Source: JBEBSD01 sp040394475 (GTDB lineage Bacteria > Bacteroidota > Bacteroidia > Cytophagales > Spirosomataceae). From it: DNA of 64,000 nt. The position numbers were made by a program, and so were the translations under genes. Position 1 is the first letter of the stretch. Every line of letters begins with the position of its first letter. The stretch lies in NCBI GenBank assembly GCA_040394475.1, contig JBEBSD010000019.1:22337-86336 (forward strand), in the 5' to 3' direction. Below are positions 24,801 through 32,538 of the stretch, in pieces. Under the pieces are notes generated by a model. It worked only from the letters and a program-made list of their open reading frames with translations, made no database searches and was not told the DNA's origin.

Positions 24801-25388
24801 GATGCCGGGAATGGTCGCCCGCTCCGGACGGCAACACAGATCAGCTTTGGAAGCGCTCTTCCCAAATGGGTAGGAGGTATTACCAACAGCTTTCACTATA
24901 AATCCTTTTCACTATCCTTCCTGATCGACTACAAACTGGGTCATAAACTGATTTCGGGGACCAATCACAATGCCTGGAGGCATGGCTTGCTTAAAGAAAC
25001 ACTCGTCGGAAGAGATGTCGGGTATGTCGTTGGGGAAGGTGTTAACCCTAACGGGGAAGTGAATCAGACACAGTCGGGAGTTCAGGCTTATTATGAAACG
25101 GTCCGGTCGCAGAATATCGCAGAACAGTTTGTTTACAATGCCGGTTTATGGCAGCTGCGCCAGGTGACGTTGGGATATGATTTTTCCAGATTCCTGCCCG
25201 ACAACATCCCCTTTATAAAAGGCGCCCGGCTTAATATCGTAGCGAATAACGTGGCCGTGATAAAAAAATGGGTCCCGACCATTCACCCCGATCAGTTTGG
25301 TTACCCTTCGGACAACATGATGGGGCTGGAAGCAACCGGCCTGCCGATAACGCGTAGTACCGGTTTTAACCTCAACCTAAAATTTTAA
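21894..25388 (+). CDS. SusC/RagA-type TonB-linked outer-membrane transporter with STN domain
   Basis: A 1164-residue transporter. ATG 21894 (MQNRLTRKFWLK) gives a signal peptide ending near SRAQ; the longer frame from 21828 adds no family features. Domain order: signal, STN domain (about 28-95, LTVQFQNGEIRKVLVDIEKK), carboxypeptidase-D-regulatory-like domain (about 118-190, VDGRVTDDKGVGLPGVNVLV), TonB-dependent plug (from about 220, EEVVVTALGIKKS, then KIRIRGQSSFGGNNSPLIV), and beta-barrel to the C-terminus. It imports an oligomeric or charged nutrient with its SusD partner. The STN domain should pass substrate sensing to the FecR protein encoded upstream. Confidence 0.95.
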   Translation: MQNRLTRKFWLKLMRFSMTQGFVMLLFIGVVNAFPSRAQEYLNRRLTVQFQNGEIRKVLVDIEKKTGVRFVYSSNVIHAGRKVTMQVVNGTLEEVLGKLLTPLRVTYELSGRNVILSQVPQAANPGASLPENGKEHPAIRRAVDGRVTDDKGVGLPGVNVLVKGTQRGTTTNAEGVFHLELEEGETTLLLSFVGFQSREVEVGNASQLLIALEPENKALEEVVVTALGIKKSAKSLGYATVTVPTEEMTVNRTANFMNALQGKMAGVNITSMGTGPAGTSKIRIRGQSSFGGNNSPLIVVNGVPIDNSNYGARGDAGDRGSNRTSDSGDGLSSINPDNIESMTVLKGAAASALYGSRAKDGVIMITTRTRGAGPGIGIEYNSNYTVDVPLDYRDYQFEYGQGENGVRPTSPNPQSGQWSFGEKFEPGMTHVLFDGVTVPYVPQRNQLREYYQNGQTFTNTLTLSSGGENGGLNLSLSNLDNRTILRGSGYHRKTASLGFTQTMAKKLIVSGNVDYSNEVRKNPPNIAEQDYSPVIIYNMANSMPMDLLEQYATNEEGNEYVWSRFTNRTNPYFALTRFENIDRDRIFGNLSVRYNFTDWLYAQVRAGQDYYAREQDYNLPTGSQRQAAAPEGFVNGQYVQDMRSVRELNTDFLVAANKTFGVFGVNVTVGGNQMYRRLNRYNVLVQDFYTRGLYTIGNGRQRDPTYAISKRQVNSLYGSVEFSFKEFLFLNATVRNDWFSTLSPVNRSILYPSVTGSFVFSQALAASLPSWLSFGKIRVAYAEVGSDTDVQPYANNLFYGINAQQFPNPAGVLQPLGTISASTVPNANLRPMRVSEKEVGLELKLFNNAVGLDVAYYDKLSSDQILQAQTSDASGYLTQLINVGKGRNRGLELMISLQPFSENDFDWNLSFNAAYNTTKVLDLGSDVSDGMITVGTGEFTGELRQVVGAEMGQLFGFGYLRNDQGVRIFDAGNGRPLRTATQISFGSALPKWVGGITNSFHYKSFSLSFLIDYKLGHKLISGTNHNAWRHGLLKETLVGRDVGYVVGEGVNPNGEVNQTQSGVQAYYETVRSQNIAEQFVYNAGLWQLRQVTLGYDFSRFLPDNIPFIKGARLNIVANNVAVIKKWVPTIHPDQFGYPSDNMMGLEATGLPITRSTGFNLNLKF

Positions 25389-25399
25389 CCGACAGGAAT

Positions 25400-26929
25400 A
25401 TGAAAAGGCTTAGTAAGATACTCATCCAGGGAAGCTTTGGGTTATGGCTTCTGATAGCCTGTGACAACGGGTTTGATGAAATGAATATCAACCCCATCGC
25501 ACTGACAAACGTAAATCCTGCTTACCAGTTTAACAGTGCATTGGTGTCGAGCGCTTTCGGCTATAATAATCTGCAGTACGAAACGATTATCGTCAAGCAG
25601 ATGATCAACCCGTTTAGCGGGGTAGGCGCTGCCGGGCAATACAACCAGGATAACAGGGGCGTAACGGCCGGAAACTGGCAACGGGGGTACCGGCAGGTGA
25701 TAAAGGAACTGACGGATGTAGTGGCCAAAATACAGGAGGATCCGGCCCTTAGTAACTTGTATCACATGACCCGGATATGGCGGGCCTATATGTTCCTGTT
25801 TCTGACGGATACCTACGGGGATATTCCCTACCTCGAAGCAGGCAAGGGATACCTGGATGGCATTGTAACGCCTGCATACGATGCACAGGAAGCGATTTAT
25901 ACCGATCTTCTGAACGAACTGGAAACCGCTTCCGCCGCGTTGAATCCTGCCGGCCCGCTCGTACTCAGTGATGTGCTGTACGGAGGAGATGTTACGAAAT
26001 GGAAGCGGTTGGGGTACTCTTTGCTGCTCCGGGGCGGAATGCGGTTGTCTAAAGTCAACCCGACCAAAGCAGCGGAGGTGGTTGCCCGTGCAGTGGCCGG
26101 AGGCGTCATGCAGTCCAATGAGGACAACGCCATGCTCCGGCATACCGCCAGCTTCCCCAATCCCGTAGGCTCCAATCTGAATGGCGGCCAGGCCGATTTC
26201 TTTTACCTTGCAGCTGATTTTGTGGAATACCTGAAAGTCAACCAGGATCCCCGGCTGAATGCCATTGCCGTGCGGTATGTGGGTTCCAAAAGCTCCGTGG
26301 ACCAGCGGGAGGCCAATGCCAACCGGTCCCCGGAGGTTCAGATCGGAATGCCGCTGGGGTATGACAATACGACTATTTCGACGGCTGTGACAAATGACGG
26401 GCTGGTAAGTTTGTATGAATACAGCCAACTGGACCGTAGCCGGATGGGCGGCCTGAACACCCCTACCATTTTCGTCAGCTATGCGCAAACCCAGTTACTC
26501 ATGGCCGAGGCAGTCGTCCGGAACTGGACCTCGGGCGATGCAGCAGCGCTTTTCAGTACGGGCGTCCGGTCGCATATGCAGCAATTGGCTACTTATGGCG
26601 AGCATTCGGCAGTTCCCGAGGCGGCTATTACCGCCTACCTGCAGCAGAATTTCCTGGAGAGCGGGAAAGAATTGGAGCAGATCAATACCCAGTATTGGGT
26701 AGCTTCCTTTCTGAACGGCCCCGAAGCCTGGGCTAATTTCCGTCGCACAGGCTATCCGGCCTTAACGCCGAATCCGTTTCCGGGCAGCGATCTCAAAACA
26801 GAAAGCTTCATTCGCCGGCTTACGTATACGGATGCGGAGCTCAATGTGAATAAAGAGAATGTCGACCAGGCAATTGCCCGTCAGGGGCCGGACTTGCTCG
26901 ATACGCGGGTATGGTGGGACGTCAAATGA
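25400..26929 (+). CDS. SusD/RagB-family nutrient-binding lipoprotein
   Basis: A 509-residue lipoprotein with lipobox LLIAC (Cys-21). SusD-type features include helical TPR-like segments and TRIWRAYMFLFLTDTYGDIPY, the typical block where SusD proteins read 'ya..y..LvdlyGdvPY'. Near the C-terminus is QYWVASFLNGPEAWANFRRTGYP (core NGPEAWANFRRTGYP). It sits as a lid on the SusC barrel at the cell surface. It starts 11 bp after the SusC stop and is clearly co-transcribed. The sequence resembles the SusD-like group often annotated as 'SusD/RagB family nutrient-binding outer membrane lipoprotein'. Confidence 0.93.
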   Translation: MKRLSKILIQGSFGLWLLIACDNGFDEMNINPIALTNVNPAYQFNSALVSSAFGYNNLQYETIIVKQMINPFSGVGAAGQYNQDNRGVTAGNWQRGYRQVIKELTDVVAKIQEDPALSNLYHMTRIWRAYMFLFLTDTYGDIPYLEAGKGYLDGIVTPAYDAQEAIYTDLLNELETASAALNPAGPLVLSDVLYGGDVTKWKRLGYSLLLRGGMRLSKVNPTKAAEVVARAVAGGVMQSNEDNAMLRHTASFPNPVGSNLNGGQADFFYLAADFVEYLKVNQDPRLNAIAVRYVGSKSSVDQREANANRSPEVQIGMPLGYDNTTISTAVTNDGLVSLYEYSQLDRSRMGGLNTPTIFVSYAQTQLLMAEAVVRNWTSGDAAALFSTGVRSHMQQLATYGEHSAVPEAAITAYLQQNFLESGKELEQINTQYWVASFLNGPEAWANFRRTGYPALTPNPFPGSDLKTESFIRRLTYTDAELNVNKENVDQAIARQGPDLLDTRVWWDVK

Positions 26930-26940
26930 TACTGCCGGAA

Positions 26941-27858
26941 ATGAAACAGAACCCTGGAAGGAAAACGACACGAAGAGAAGTCATTTGCGCATTGACCGGT
27001 GTAGCAATGGCCGGTTTCGGCCATGCAGCGATCCCGGACGCTGTGGAACGGGTAATTATTGAGTGGAATCCGCATATGTTCAGCCCGGATCTGCAGAAAT
27101 ACCCCTTTCATGCGCAGGCAGTCTATCGACCGGATGTGTCCGGACTCCCGCCGGATCCGCTGGCGGTTTACCTGCAGCGGATGGGCGAAGAAGGAATCGG
27201 CAAGGGAGTAATTGTACAGCCTGAGCCATACGGAGATGACCATTCACTGGTGCTGGATTGTCTGGGAAGAGCGCCCGAAAGGCTCAGGGGGACGAGTTTG
27301 TTTTATCCGAAGGACCCGTCGGCGCCCCGAAAGCTCGCCGCCTTGGTTCGGCAGGAGTCGCGCATCGTTGCCACCCGTTTTCATGCACACCGGAACAAAG
27401 AAATGTATCAGGATTCTTTCGCGGATTCCGGAGTACGGGCGCTCTGGAAGCAGGCTGTGGACCTGGACCTGATTATAGAGTTGCATATCGGGCCGGATTA
27501 TGCCCGCCAGGCAGGAGAGGCTATTGCCGCCTTCCCGGGATGTAAGGTGCTGATAGACCATCTGGCAGAACCGCATATGGGTACCGGGGTGGAGTTTGCA
27601 GATGTGCTGGAACTGGCGAAATATCCCAATGTCTGGATGAAACTTTCCGGGATCGGGCATTTTGTCAGGGATGCCCCGTATTACGAAAGCGCCCTCCCCT
27701 TTACAAGCCGGGTGATCCGGGAGTTCGGGCCCGACCGGTTGGTATGGGGAAGCGGAACTCCTCAGATTGTTGATACACACATGGCCGGCTATACCGATGG
27801 GGAACGGGCAAAGGTGAAAGGGGGAAATTTAAGTAAATGGTTAAACTGGAAAGTATGA
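26941..27858 (+). CDS. Exported amidohydrolase-fold protein (putative sugar-acid lactonase)
   Basis: A 305-residue metal-dependent hydrolase fold (amidohydrolase family 2, COG3618-like). The start KTTRREVICALTGVAMAGFG looks like a Tat-type signal. The N-terminal metal motif that is usually HxH reads EWNPHMFSPD, with only one His. Later metal-site candidates are RFHAHRNK, IELHIG, VLIDHLAEPHMG and the DRLVWGSG strand. Family members include lactonases for aldonic acids. Its place between SusD and an aldolase suggests opening of a sugar-acid lactone, but this is inference. Alternative starts at 26926 and 26911 would overlap susD. The stop overlaps the next ATG (ATGA). Confidence 0.7.
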   Translation: MKQNPGRKTTRREVICALTGVAMAGFGHAAIPDAVERVIIEWNPHMFSPDLQKYPFHAQAVYRPDVSGLPPDPLAVYLQRMGEEGIGKGVIVQPEPYGDDHSLVLDCLGRAPERLRGTSLFYPKDPSAPRKLAALVRQESRIVATRFHAHRNKEMYQDSFADSGVRALWKQAVDLDLIIELHIGPDYARQAGEAIAAFPGCKVLIDHLAEPHMGTGVEFADVLELAKYPNVWMKLSGIGHFVRDAPYYESALPFTSRVIREFGPDRLVWGSGTPQIVDTHMAGYTDGERAKVKGGNLSKWLNWKV

Positions 27859-28631
27859 AAAACATCAAGGAAAGGCTTAAAAACGGCGAGACGCTGCATG
27901 GTTGCTGGCTGAACACAGGTAGTCCGCTAACGGCGGAGATTGTAGGGATGGCCGGGTTCGACTGGGTCCTGATCGATCTGGAACACGGAGCCGGATCGGA
28001 AAGCACGCTCATGCATCTCCTGCAGGCACTGGAACACACGCCTGCTGCCCCCGTTGTCAGGGTGGAAAGTTTTGAAAGCCAGCGGATACACCGGGTGCTT
28101 GATATGGGCGCTACCGGTGTCATGTGCCCGAGAATAGCCAATTCCGAAGGGGCCGCGAAGTTTGCCCACGGATTGCATTATCCGCCTGCCGGCGGAAGAG
28201 GGGTGGCTAAAATGGTGCGGGCTACCGGCTTCGGGAAAAATTTTGCAGACTATTACGAAAACGCCGGCGATACCGTGCTGGGGGTTGCCCAAATCGAAAC
28301 AGTGGAAATTCTGGATCACCTGGATGCGGTGGCCCACACAGCCGGAATAGATGTCTTGTTTATCGGCCCGGCTGACCTGTCGATGGCGCTCGGTATTTTC
28401 GGACAATTCGATCACCCGCTTTTTACAGATGCCTTACAGGCTACTGTCCGGGCCGCAAACGCGGCCGGGAAGGCAGTTGGAATACTGTTTTTCAATACGG
28501 AAGATTATGAAAAATACCACCGGTTGGGAATCCGTTTCCTTGCCTGCGGCTCGGATGCAACTTTTGTGGCAGAGGGCGCACGCCAGCTCTCCAGCCGGAT
28601 GAATGCTTTGAAAGCTACCCTGAACTCCTGA
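27855..28631 (+). CDS. HpcH/HpaI-family aldolase (GarL-like)
   Basis: A 258-residue class II pyruvate aldolase. ATG 27855 overlaps the preceding stop as ATGA, so translation is probably coupled; the frame from 27837 is not needed. Visible family features: LHGCWLNTGSP, GFDWVLIDLEHGAGS with the catalytic His, the metal-binding Glu in GVAQIETVEILD, and the Asp in VLFIGPADLSMALG. GarL (5-keto-4-deoxy-D-glucarate aldolase) belongs here and yields pyruvate and tartronate semialdehyde. The GudD-like and GarR-like neighbours make that reaction the best guess. Other 2-keto-3-deoxy acids are possible substrates. Confidence 0.85.
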   Translation: MKNIKERLKNGETLHGCWLNTGSPLTAEIVGMAGFDWVLIDLEHGAGSESTLMHLLQALEHTPAAPVVRVESFESQRIHRVLDMGATGVMCPRIANSEGAAKFAHGLHYPPAGGRGVAKMVRATGFGKNFADYYENAGDTVLGVAQIETVEILDHLDAVAHTAGIDVLFIGPADLSMALGIFGQFDHPLFTDALQATVRAANAAGKAVGILFFNTEDYEKYHRLGIRFLACGSDATFVAEGARQLSSRMNALKATLNS

Positions 28632-28636
28632 CAATT

Positions 28637-30097
28637 ATGCCTTTAGCCTCTTTTTTTAGTGATCCGCTGTTCATTCTGCTGGTGGGGATCGTCATCGTCG
28701 TCGGCGGTATCATCTTCCTGAAACTGAACCCGTTCCTTGCACTGCTCCTGGCGGCATTTGTTGTGGCGCTGCTGACGCCTGAAACCGCCGTCCAACAATT
28801 TGCCCTGCATAAGGGAGCTACGGAAGCCGCCGCGCGGGCACTGGCGGAAAAAACAATCGGGGAACGTATCGCCGGTGAGTTTGGAAGCACCTGTGCCAAG
28901 ATCGGAATCCTGATTGCCATGGCGGCGATTATCGGGAAGAGCATGCTGGAAAGCGGCGCCGCCGAACGGATAGTAAGGTCGATGTTGCAGGTAACCGGTT
29001 TGAATAACGCGCCGATTGCTTTTCTGTTCGGAAGTTTTTTCCTGGGTATTCCCGTTTTTTTTGATATTGTTATTTTCCTGATGATCCCGCTGGCAAAGGC
29101 GGTTACGATAAGGATCGGTAAAAACTACCTCCTGCTGGTACTGGCCATAACGGGTGGGGCTGCCATGGCCAACTCTTTTGTACCCCCGGCGCCCGGACCG
29201 TTGTTCCTGATCGGGGAAATGAACATTCCCATCGGCATGATGATGGCCGGCGGCGTCCTGCTGGGACTGATCACGATTACTGCCGGGTATACTTTTGCTC
29301 GTTGGGCAAACAAAAAATGGCCTGTCGCGCTCCGGGATTCTTTAGACGCGAAACTGGAGGATATTAAAGCGCTGGCGATGCGGCCGGATGCAGAGCTGCC
29401 GCCGCTGTGGATGTCGCTGTTGCCTGTCGTGTTTCCTTTGGTAGCTATTTGCCTGGACAACATCGTGGGTTCCATGCTGGCGTCAGGCCAATGGGTGCCG
29501 GCTACATTCGTGGAAGAAAGGGTTATACAACTGATCCGGTTAGTGGGAGATAAGAATATTGCCCTTATTTCCGGTGGGATCCTGGCGCTGCTCGTTTTGA
29601 TCCGCCAGAAAAAAGGGAACCGGGATACCAGCTCCTTTGTACAGAATGCCCTGATGAGTGGTGGCGGCATCATCTTGATTACGGCTGCCGGAGGCGCTTT
29701 CGGAGGCATGCTGCAACAAACCGGGATCAGTTTCCGGATTGGTGAGATGACCCGGGATTACCAGATGGCGTTGATCCCGATGGCATTTTTTATCAGCGCG
29801 ATCGTGCGGACTGCCCAGGGATCTGCCACGGTGGCGCTGATCACGGCTTCGGGAATCCTTTCGGGACTGGCAACCAGCGGGAACCTGGAATTTCATCCGC
29901 TGTACCTCGGTTTGGCCATTGGTTGTGGTTCGAAACTGGTTCCCTGGATGAACGATGCCGGGTTCTGGATCATTGTGAAAATCAGTAACCTGACTGAAAA
30001 AGAAGCGCTGAAAACGTTCTCGCCAATGCTAGTGGTCATGGGTTTCGTGGGCCTGGCGGTATTGCTTATCGCCGCGAAATTATTCCCGCTGGTGTAG
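28637..30097 (+). CDS. GntP-family sugar-acid/H+ symporter
   Basis: A 486-residue integral inner-membrane permease with about 12 hydrophobic segments from the N-terminus (FILLVGIVIVVGGIIFL) onward. Family blocks include LNPFLALLLAAFVVALLTP, GIPVFFDIVIFLMIPLAKA, FVPPAPGPLFLIGEMN and RTAQGSATVALITASG. GntP proteins import gluconate and related sugar acids. The gene follows the aldolase by 5 bp, and the context suggests that it carries the sugar acid released in the periplasm across the inner membrane. Confidence 0.92.
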   Translation: MPLASFFSDPLFILLVGIVIVVGGIIFLKLNPFLALLLAAFVVALLTPETAVQQFALHKGATEAAARALAEKTIGERIAGEFGSTCAKIGILIAMAAIIGKSMLESGAAERIVRSMLQVTGLNNAPIAFLFGSFFLGIPVFFDIVIFLMIPLAKAVTIRIGKNYLLLVLAITGGAAMANSFVPPAPGPLFLIGEMNIPIGMMMAGGVLLGLITITAGYTFARWANKKWPVALRDSLDAKLEDIKALAMRPDAELPPLWMSLLPVVFPLVAICLDNIVGSMLASGQWVPATFVEERVIQLIRLVGDKNIALISGGILALLVLIRQKKGNRDTSSFVQNALMSGGGIILITAAGGAFGGMLQQTGISFRIGEMTRDYQMALIPMAFFISAIVRTAQGSATVALITASGILSGLATSGNLEFHPLYLGLAIGCGSKLVPWMNDAGFWIIVKISNLTEKEALKTFSPMLVVMGFVGLAVLLIAAKLFPLV

Positions 30098-30235
30098 GGA
30101 GGTTTTAGATAGGAGGTTTTAGGTTTTAGTTGTGAGGTTTTAGGTTTTAGGTGTGAGGTTTTAGTGCATTGGCTTTCGGAAATCGGAAATCAGCTTTCGG
30201 AAATCAGCTATCGGCTGTCGGAGGTTGGGGTTCTG
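30098..30235. repeat. Short-motif intergenic repeat tract C
   Basis: Six GAGGTTTTAG / GGTTTTAGGT words (30102-30165) are followed by TTTCGGAAATCGGAAATCAG and AGCTATCGGCTGTCGGAGG. The latter is the same word family as tracts A and B. It separates the GntP gene from the GarR-like gene. No terminator is obvious. Confidence 0.7.
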
Positions 30236-30352
30236 TCGCGGGTGGGTTGCTGGTGATTTTTTGATAGTCAGTTAATTATTGCTTTTGCGCGGATGGGAGG
30301 GGGTTTCGGGAAGGCAAAAAAAGACGAAAACACAAAAACAATCAGTAATAAA

Positions 30353-31210
30353 ATGGAGAAAATAGGATTTATCGGCTTGGGTATTATGGGTAAGCCGATG
30401 GCGCTGAACTTGCTGAAAAGCGGGTATGTTGTCCGCGTGCTGGAATCCAGCAATGCTGCCGGAGAACTAAGAGCGGCGGGGGCCGAAGTGGTGCCGTCCG
30501 GAAGGGATCTGGCTTCGGGTAGTACGGTCGTCATTACCATGTTGCCTGACGCTCCGGAGGTAGAGGAAGTGGTGAGCGGTGAAAAAGGAATCCTGGAGGG
30601 ATTCCATCAGGGATCCCTGTTTATCGATATGTCCACTATTGCCCCGGCCACCTCGGTGAAGTTGTATGGCAGGCTCCGCGAGCGGGGGGTAGAAGCTTTG
30701 GACGCACCGGTGTCCGGAGGACAGGTAGGGGCGGAGCATGCGTCGCTGTCCATTATGGCCGGCGGAACCGCCGCCGCCTTCGAAAGAGCGCTGCCGCTGT
30801 TTCAGGCAATGGGTAAAAATATTGTTCATATGGGGGATCCCGGTGCAGGGCAAACGACAAAGGCCTGCAATCAATTGATTGTAGGAATGACCATCCAGGC
30901 GGTAGCGGAGGCGTTTGCGCTGGCAGAAAAAGCGGGGGTGGACCTGGAAAAAATGAGAGAGGTCCTGCTCGGAGGGTTTGCGCAAAGCAGGATCCTGGAT
31001 TTACACGGCAACCGTATGATTGCCCGGAACTTTGTCCCCGGGTTTAAGTTGAAACTGCATAAAAAGGATATGAATATTGTGCTGCAGACCGGGAAAGAAT
31101 ACCAGCTGTCGTTGAAAGGGGCATCGTTGGTGGCAGCACAGATGGATAAGGCCTTGTCGGAGGACAAAGGTGAGCTTGACCACAGCGCGTTGCGCCTGGT
31201 GGTGGAATAA
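30353..31210 (+). CDS. GarR-like 2-hydroxy-3-oxopropionate (tartronate semialdehyde) reductase
   Basis: A 285-residue 3-hydroxyisobutyrate-dehydrogenase-family enzyme. ATG 30353 (MEKIGFIGLGIMGKPMALNL) matches family starts; the frame from 30293 adds 20 unrelated residues. Seen: Rossmann motif GxGxxG, substrate-binding DAPVSGGQVGAEHASLSIM, the catalytic Lys in GAGQTTKACNQLIVG, and the cofactor-end motif LKLHKKDMNIVL. GarR reduces tartronate semialdehyde to D-glycerate. With the aldolase and dehydratase beside it, that is the likeliest role. Other beta-hydroxyacid substrates cannot be excluded. Confidence 0.85.
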   Translation: MEKIGFIGLGIMGKPMALNLLKSGYVVRVLESSNAAGELRAAGAEVVPSGRDLASGSTVVITMLPDAPEVEEVVSGEKGILEGFHQGSLFIDMSTIAPATSVKLYGRLRERGVEALDAPVSGGQVGAEHASLSIMAGGTAAAFERALPLFQAMGKNIVHMGDPGAGQTTKACNQLIVGMTIQAVAEAFALAEKAGVDLEKMREVLLGGFAQSRILDLHGNRMIARNFVPGFKLKLHKKDMNIVLQTGKEYQLSLKGASLVAAQMDKALSEDKGELDHSALRLVVE

Positions 31211-31277
31211 CCGGAAGCATTCCTGCTTCTCTGTACCTGTAAATTGATTTTTTTATGTACTAACTGATTTTACGGAT

Positions 31278-32387
31278 ATGAAAAGACAAGCGTTTATTAA
31301 AGCGGTTACGGCAGGGTCTGTTGCAGCGCTGGCGCCGGCGCTGCGCGCAGAGAAAATGACCGTTCCTGAAAAAGTACTCATGAAAGTGGGGTGCCAGTCA
31401 GGAGGTACCAGTGAGGAAAGCCTGCAGTTCAAGGCCCGCCACGGGGTTTTTAACATTGACGGCGGGGCGCCGGTAAGTATCCCCGGAAAAGGCTGGGACC
31501 TCGAAGATTCGTTACGGAAAAGAGATGCCTGTGAAAAATACGGGATCAGCCTGGACGCCTATCACTGGCCGCTGACATCTGCGGGGATAGATAAAGTAGA
31601 ATACCCCAACATAATGTTGGGTAAAAGTCCGGAACGTGATCGGGAAATCGAAATTCTGCAGCAAATGATCGTAGTAGCAGCGAAGACCGGCGTGCGCTTG
31701 TTGAACTATAACACCACTATCCTGCCGGTGCTGCGGACCGGCAGGACGATTGATCCCCGGCGGGGAAATGCCTCCTACAGTACCTGGAATTACAGTGAAG
31801 CGCTGAAGCGCCCGGCTCCTGAAACGGTTGCCGGAAAGGTATCGGTAGAGGCTGTTTTTGAGCGGATTACCTATTTGCTGGACCGGGTACTCCCGGTTGC
31901 CGAAGAGTACAAGGTGAAATTGGGGAACCATATCGCAGATCCGCCCGCGCCGGTAGGTTACCGTGGGATTACAAGGTGGAATAGTCCGGATGTCTTCGCG
32001 GGGATCAAGCGGTTTGCAGCACTTTATGACAGCGAGTATCATGGGTTTAATTTTTGCATCGGATCGATCGGTGAAGGACTTAAGGATCCCGCGTCTGAAA
32101 TACTGCCTATTATTAAATGGGTGGGAGAGCGTAAGCAGATTTTCAACGTGCACCTCCGGAATATAAAGGGGGGGTGGAACAATTTTCAGGAAGTATATCC
32201 GGATAACGGTGATATGGATTTTCTCCAGGTAATGCGCGCCTTGCGGGATGTTGGGTTTGACGGAATGGTGATGCCCGACCATGTGCCGGGACACGAAGAC
32301 AAGGCCGCACCGTTACAGGCATTTTCTTTTTCCTATGGCTATATTATCGGGCTGTTACAGGCCGTGAAAAGTGAGTGGAGCGGCTAG
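31278..32387 (+). CDS. UxuA-like (mannonate dehydratase family) TIM-barrel protein, exported
   Basis: A 369-residue protein with a signal-like N-terminus (MKRQAFIKAVTAGSVAALAP). The body resembles mannonate dehydratase UxuA: HIADPPAP (UxuA usually has HPDDPP), GFNFCIGSIGEG with the metal-site Cys, FNVHLRNIKGG with a metal-site His, and DGMVMPDHVPG. UxuA dehydrates D-mannonate to 2-keto-3-deoxygluconate in the cytosol; here the export signal and the altered DD motif suggest a related but different reaction. It may be a dehydratase or an isomerase acting on an incoming sugar acid. Confidence 0.75.
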   Translation: MKRQAFIKAVTAGSVAALAPALRAEKMTVPEKVLMKVGCQSGGTSEESLQFKARHGVFNIDGGAPVSIPGKGWDLEDSLRKRDACEKYGISLDAYHWPLTSAGIDKVEYPNIMLGKSPERDREIEILQQMIVVAAKTGVRLLNYNTTILPVLRTGRTIDPRRGNASYSTWNYSEALKRPAPETVAGKVSVEAVFERITYLLDRVLPVAEEYKVKLGNHIADPPAPVGYRGITRWNSPDVFAGIKRFAALYDSEYHGFNFCIGSIGEGLKDPASEILPIIKWVGERKQIFNVHLRNIKGGWNNFQEVYPDNGDMDFLQVMRALRDVGFDGMVMPDHVPGHEDKAAPLQAFSFSYGYIIGLLQAVKSEWSG

Positions 32388-32440
32388 GTCCATGGTCTGT
32401 GTCCATGGTCTGTGTCCATGGTCTGTGTCCCACAGACCAT
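32388..32440. repeat. Tandem 13-bp ATGGTCTGT repeat, copy cluster 2
   Basis: GTCCATGGTCTGT occurs three times (32388-32400, 32401-32413, 32414-32426) and is followed by an inverted half, GTCCCACAGACCAT (32427-32440). It shares ATGGTCTGT/ACAGACCAT with 3226-3249. It begins directly after the UxuA-like stop and could fold into alternative hairpins. Confidence 0.8.
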
Positions 32441-32538
32441 CCTAATGCCCAGCCCGTAACCATCCTATGCCCAGCCAATACCCCAATAACCACCCGGCAG
32501 CATTTCATTAAAAACAACAACTACCTTACCCCAGGCTT

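Noticed and set aside
25442..26488. Minus-strand open frame of 348 codons
   Set aside because: Antisense to the SusD gene, whose own motifs are clear; no domain seen in the frame.
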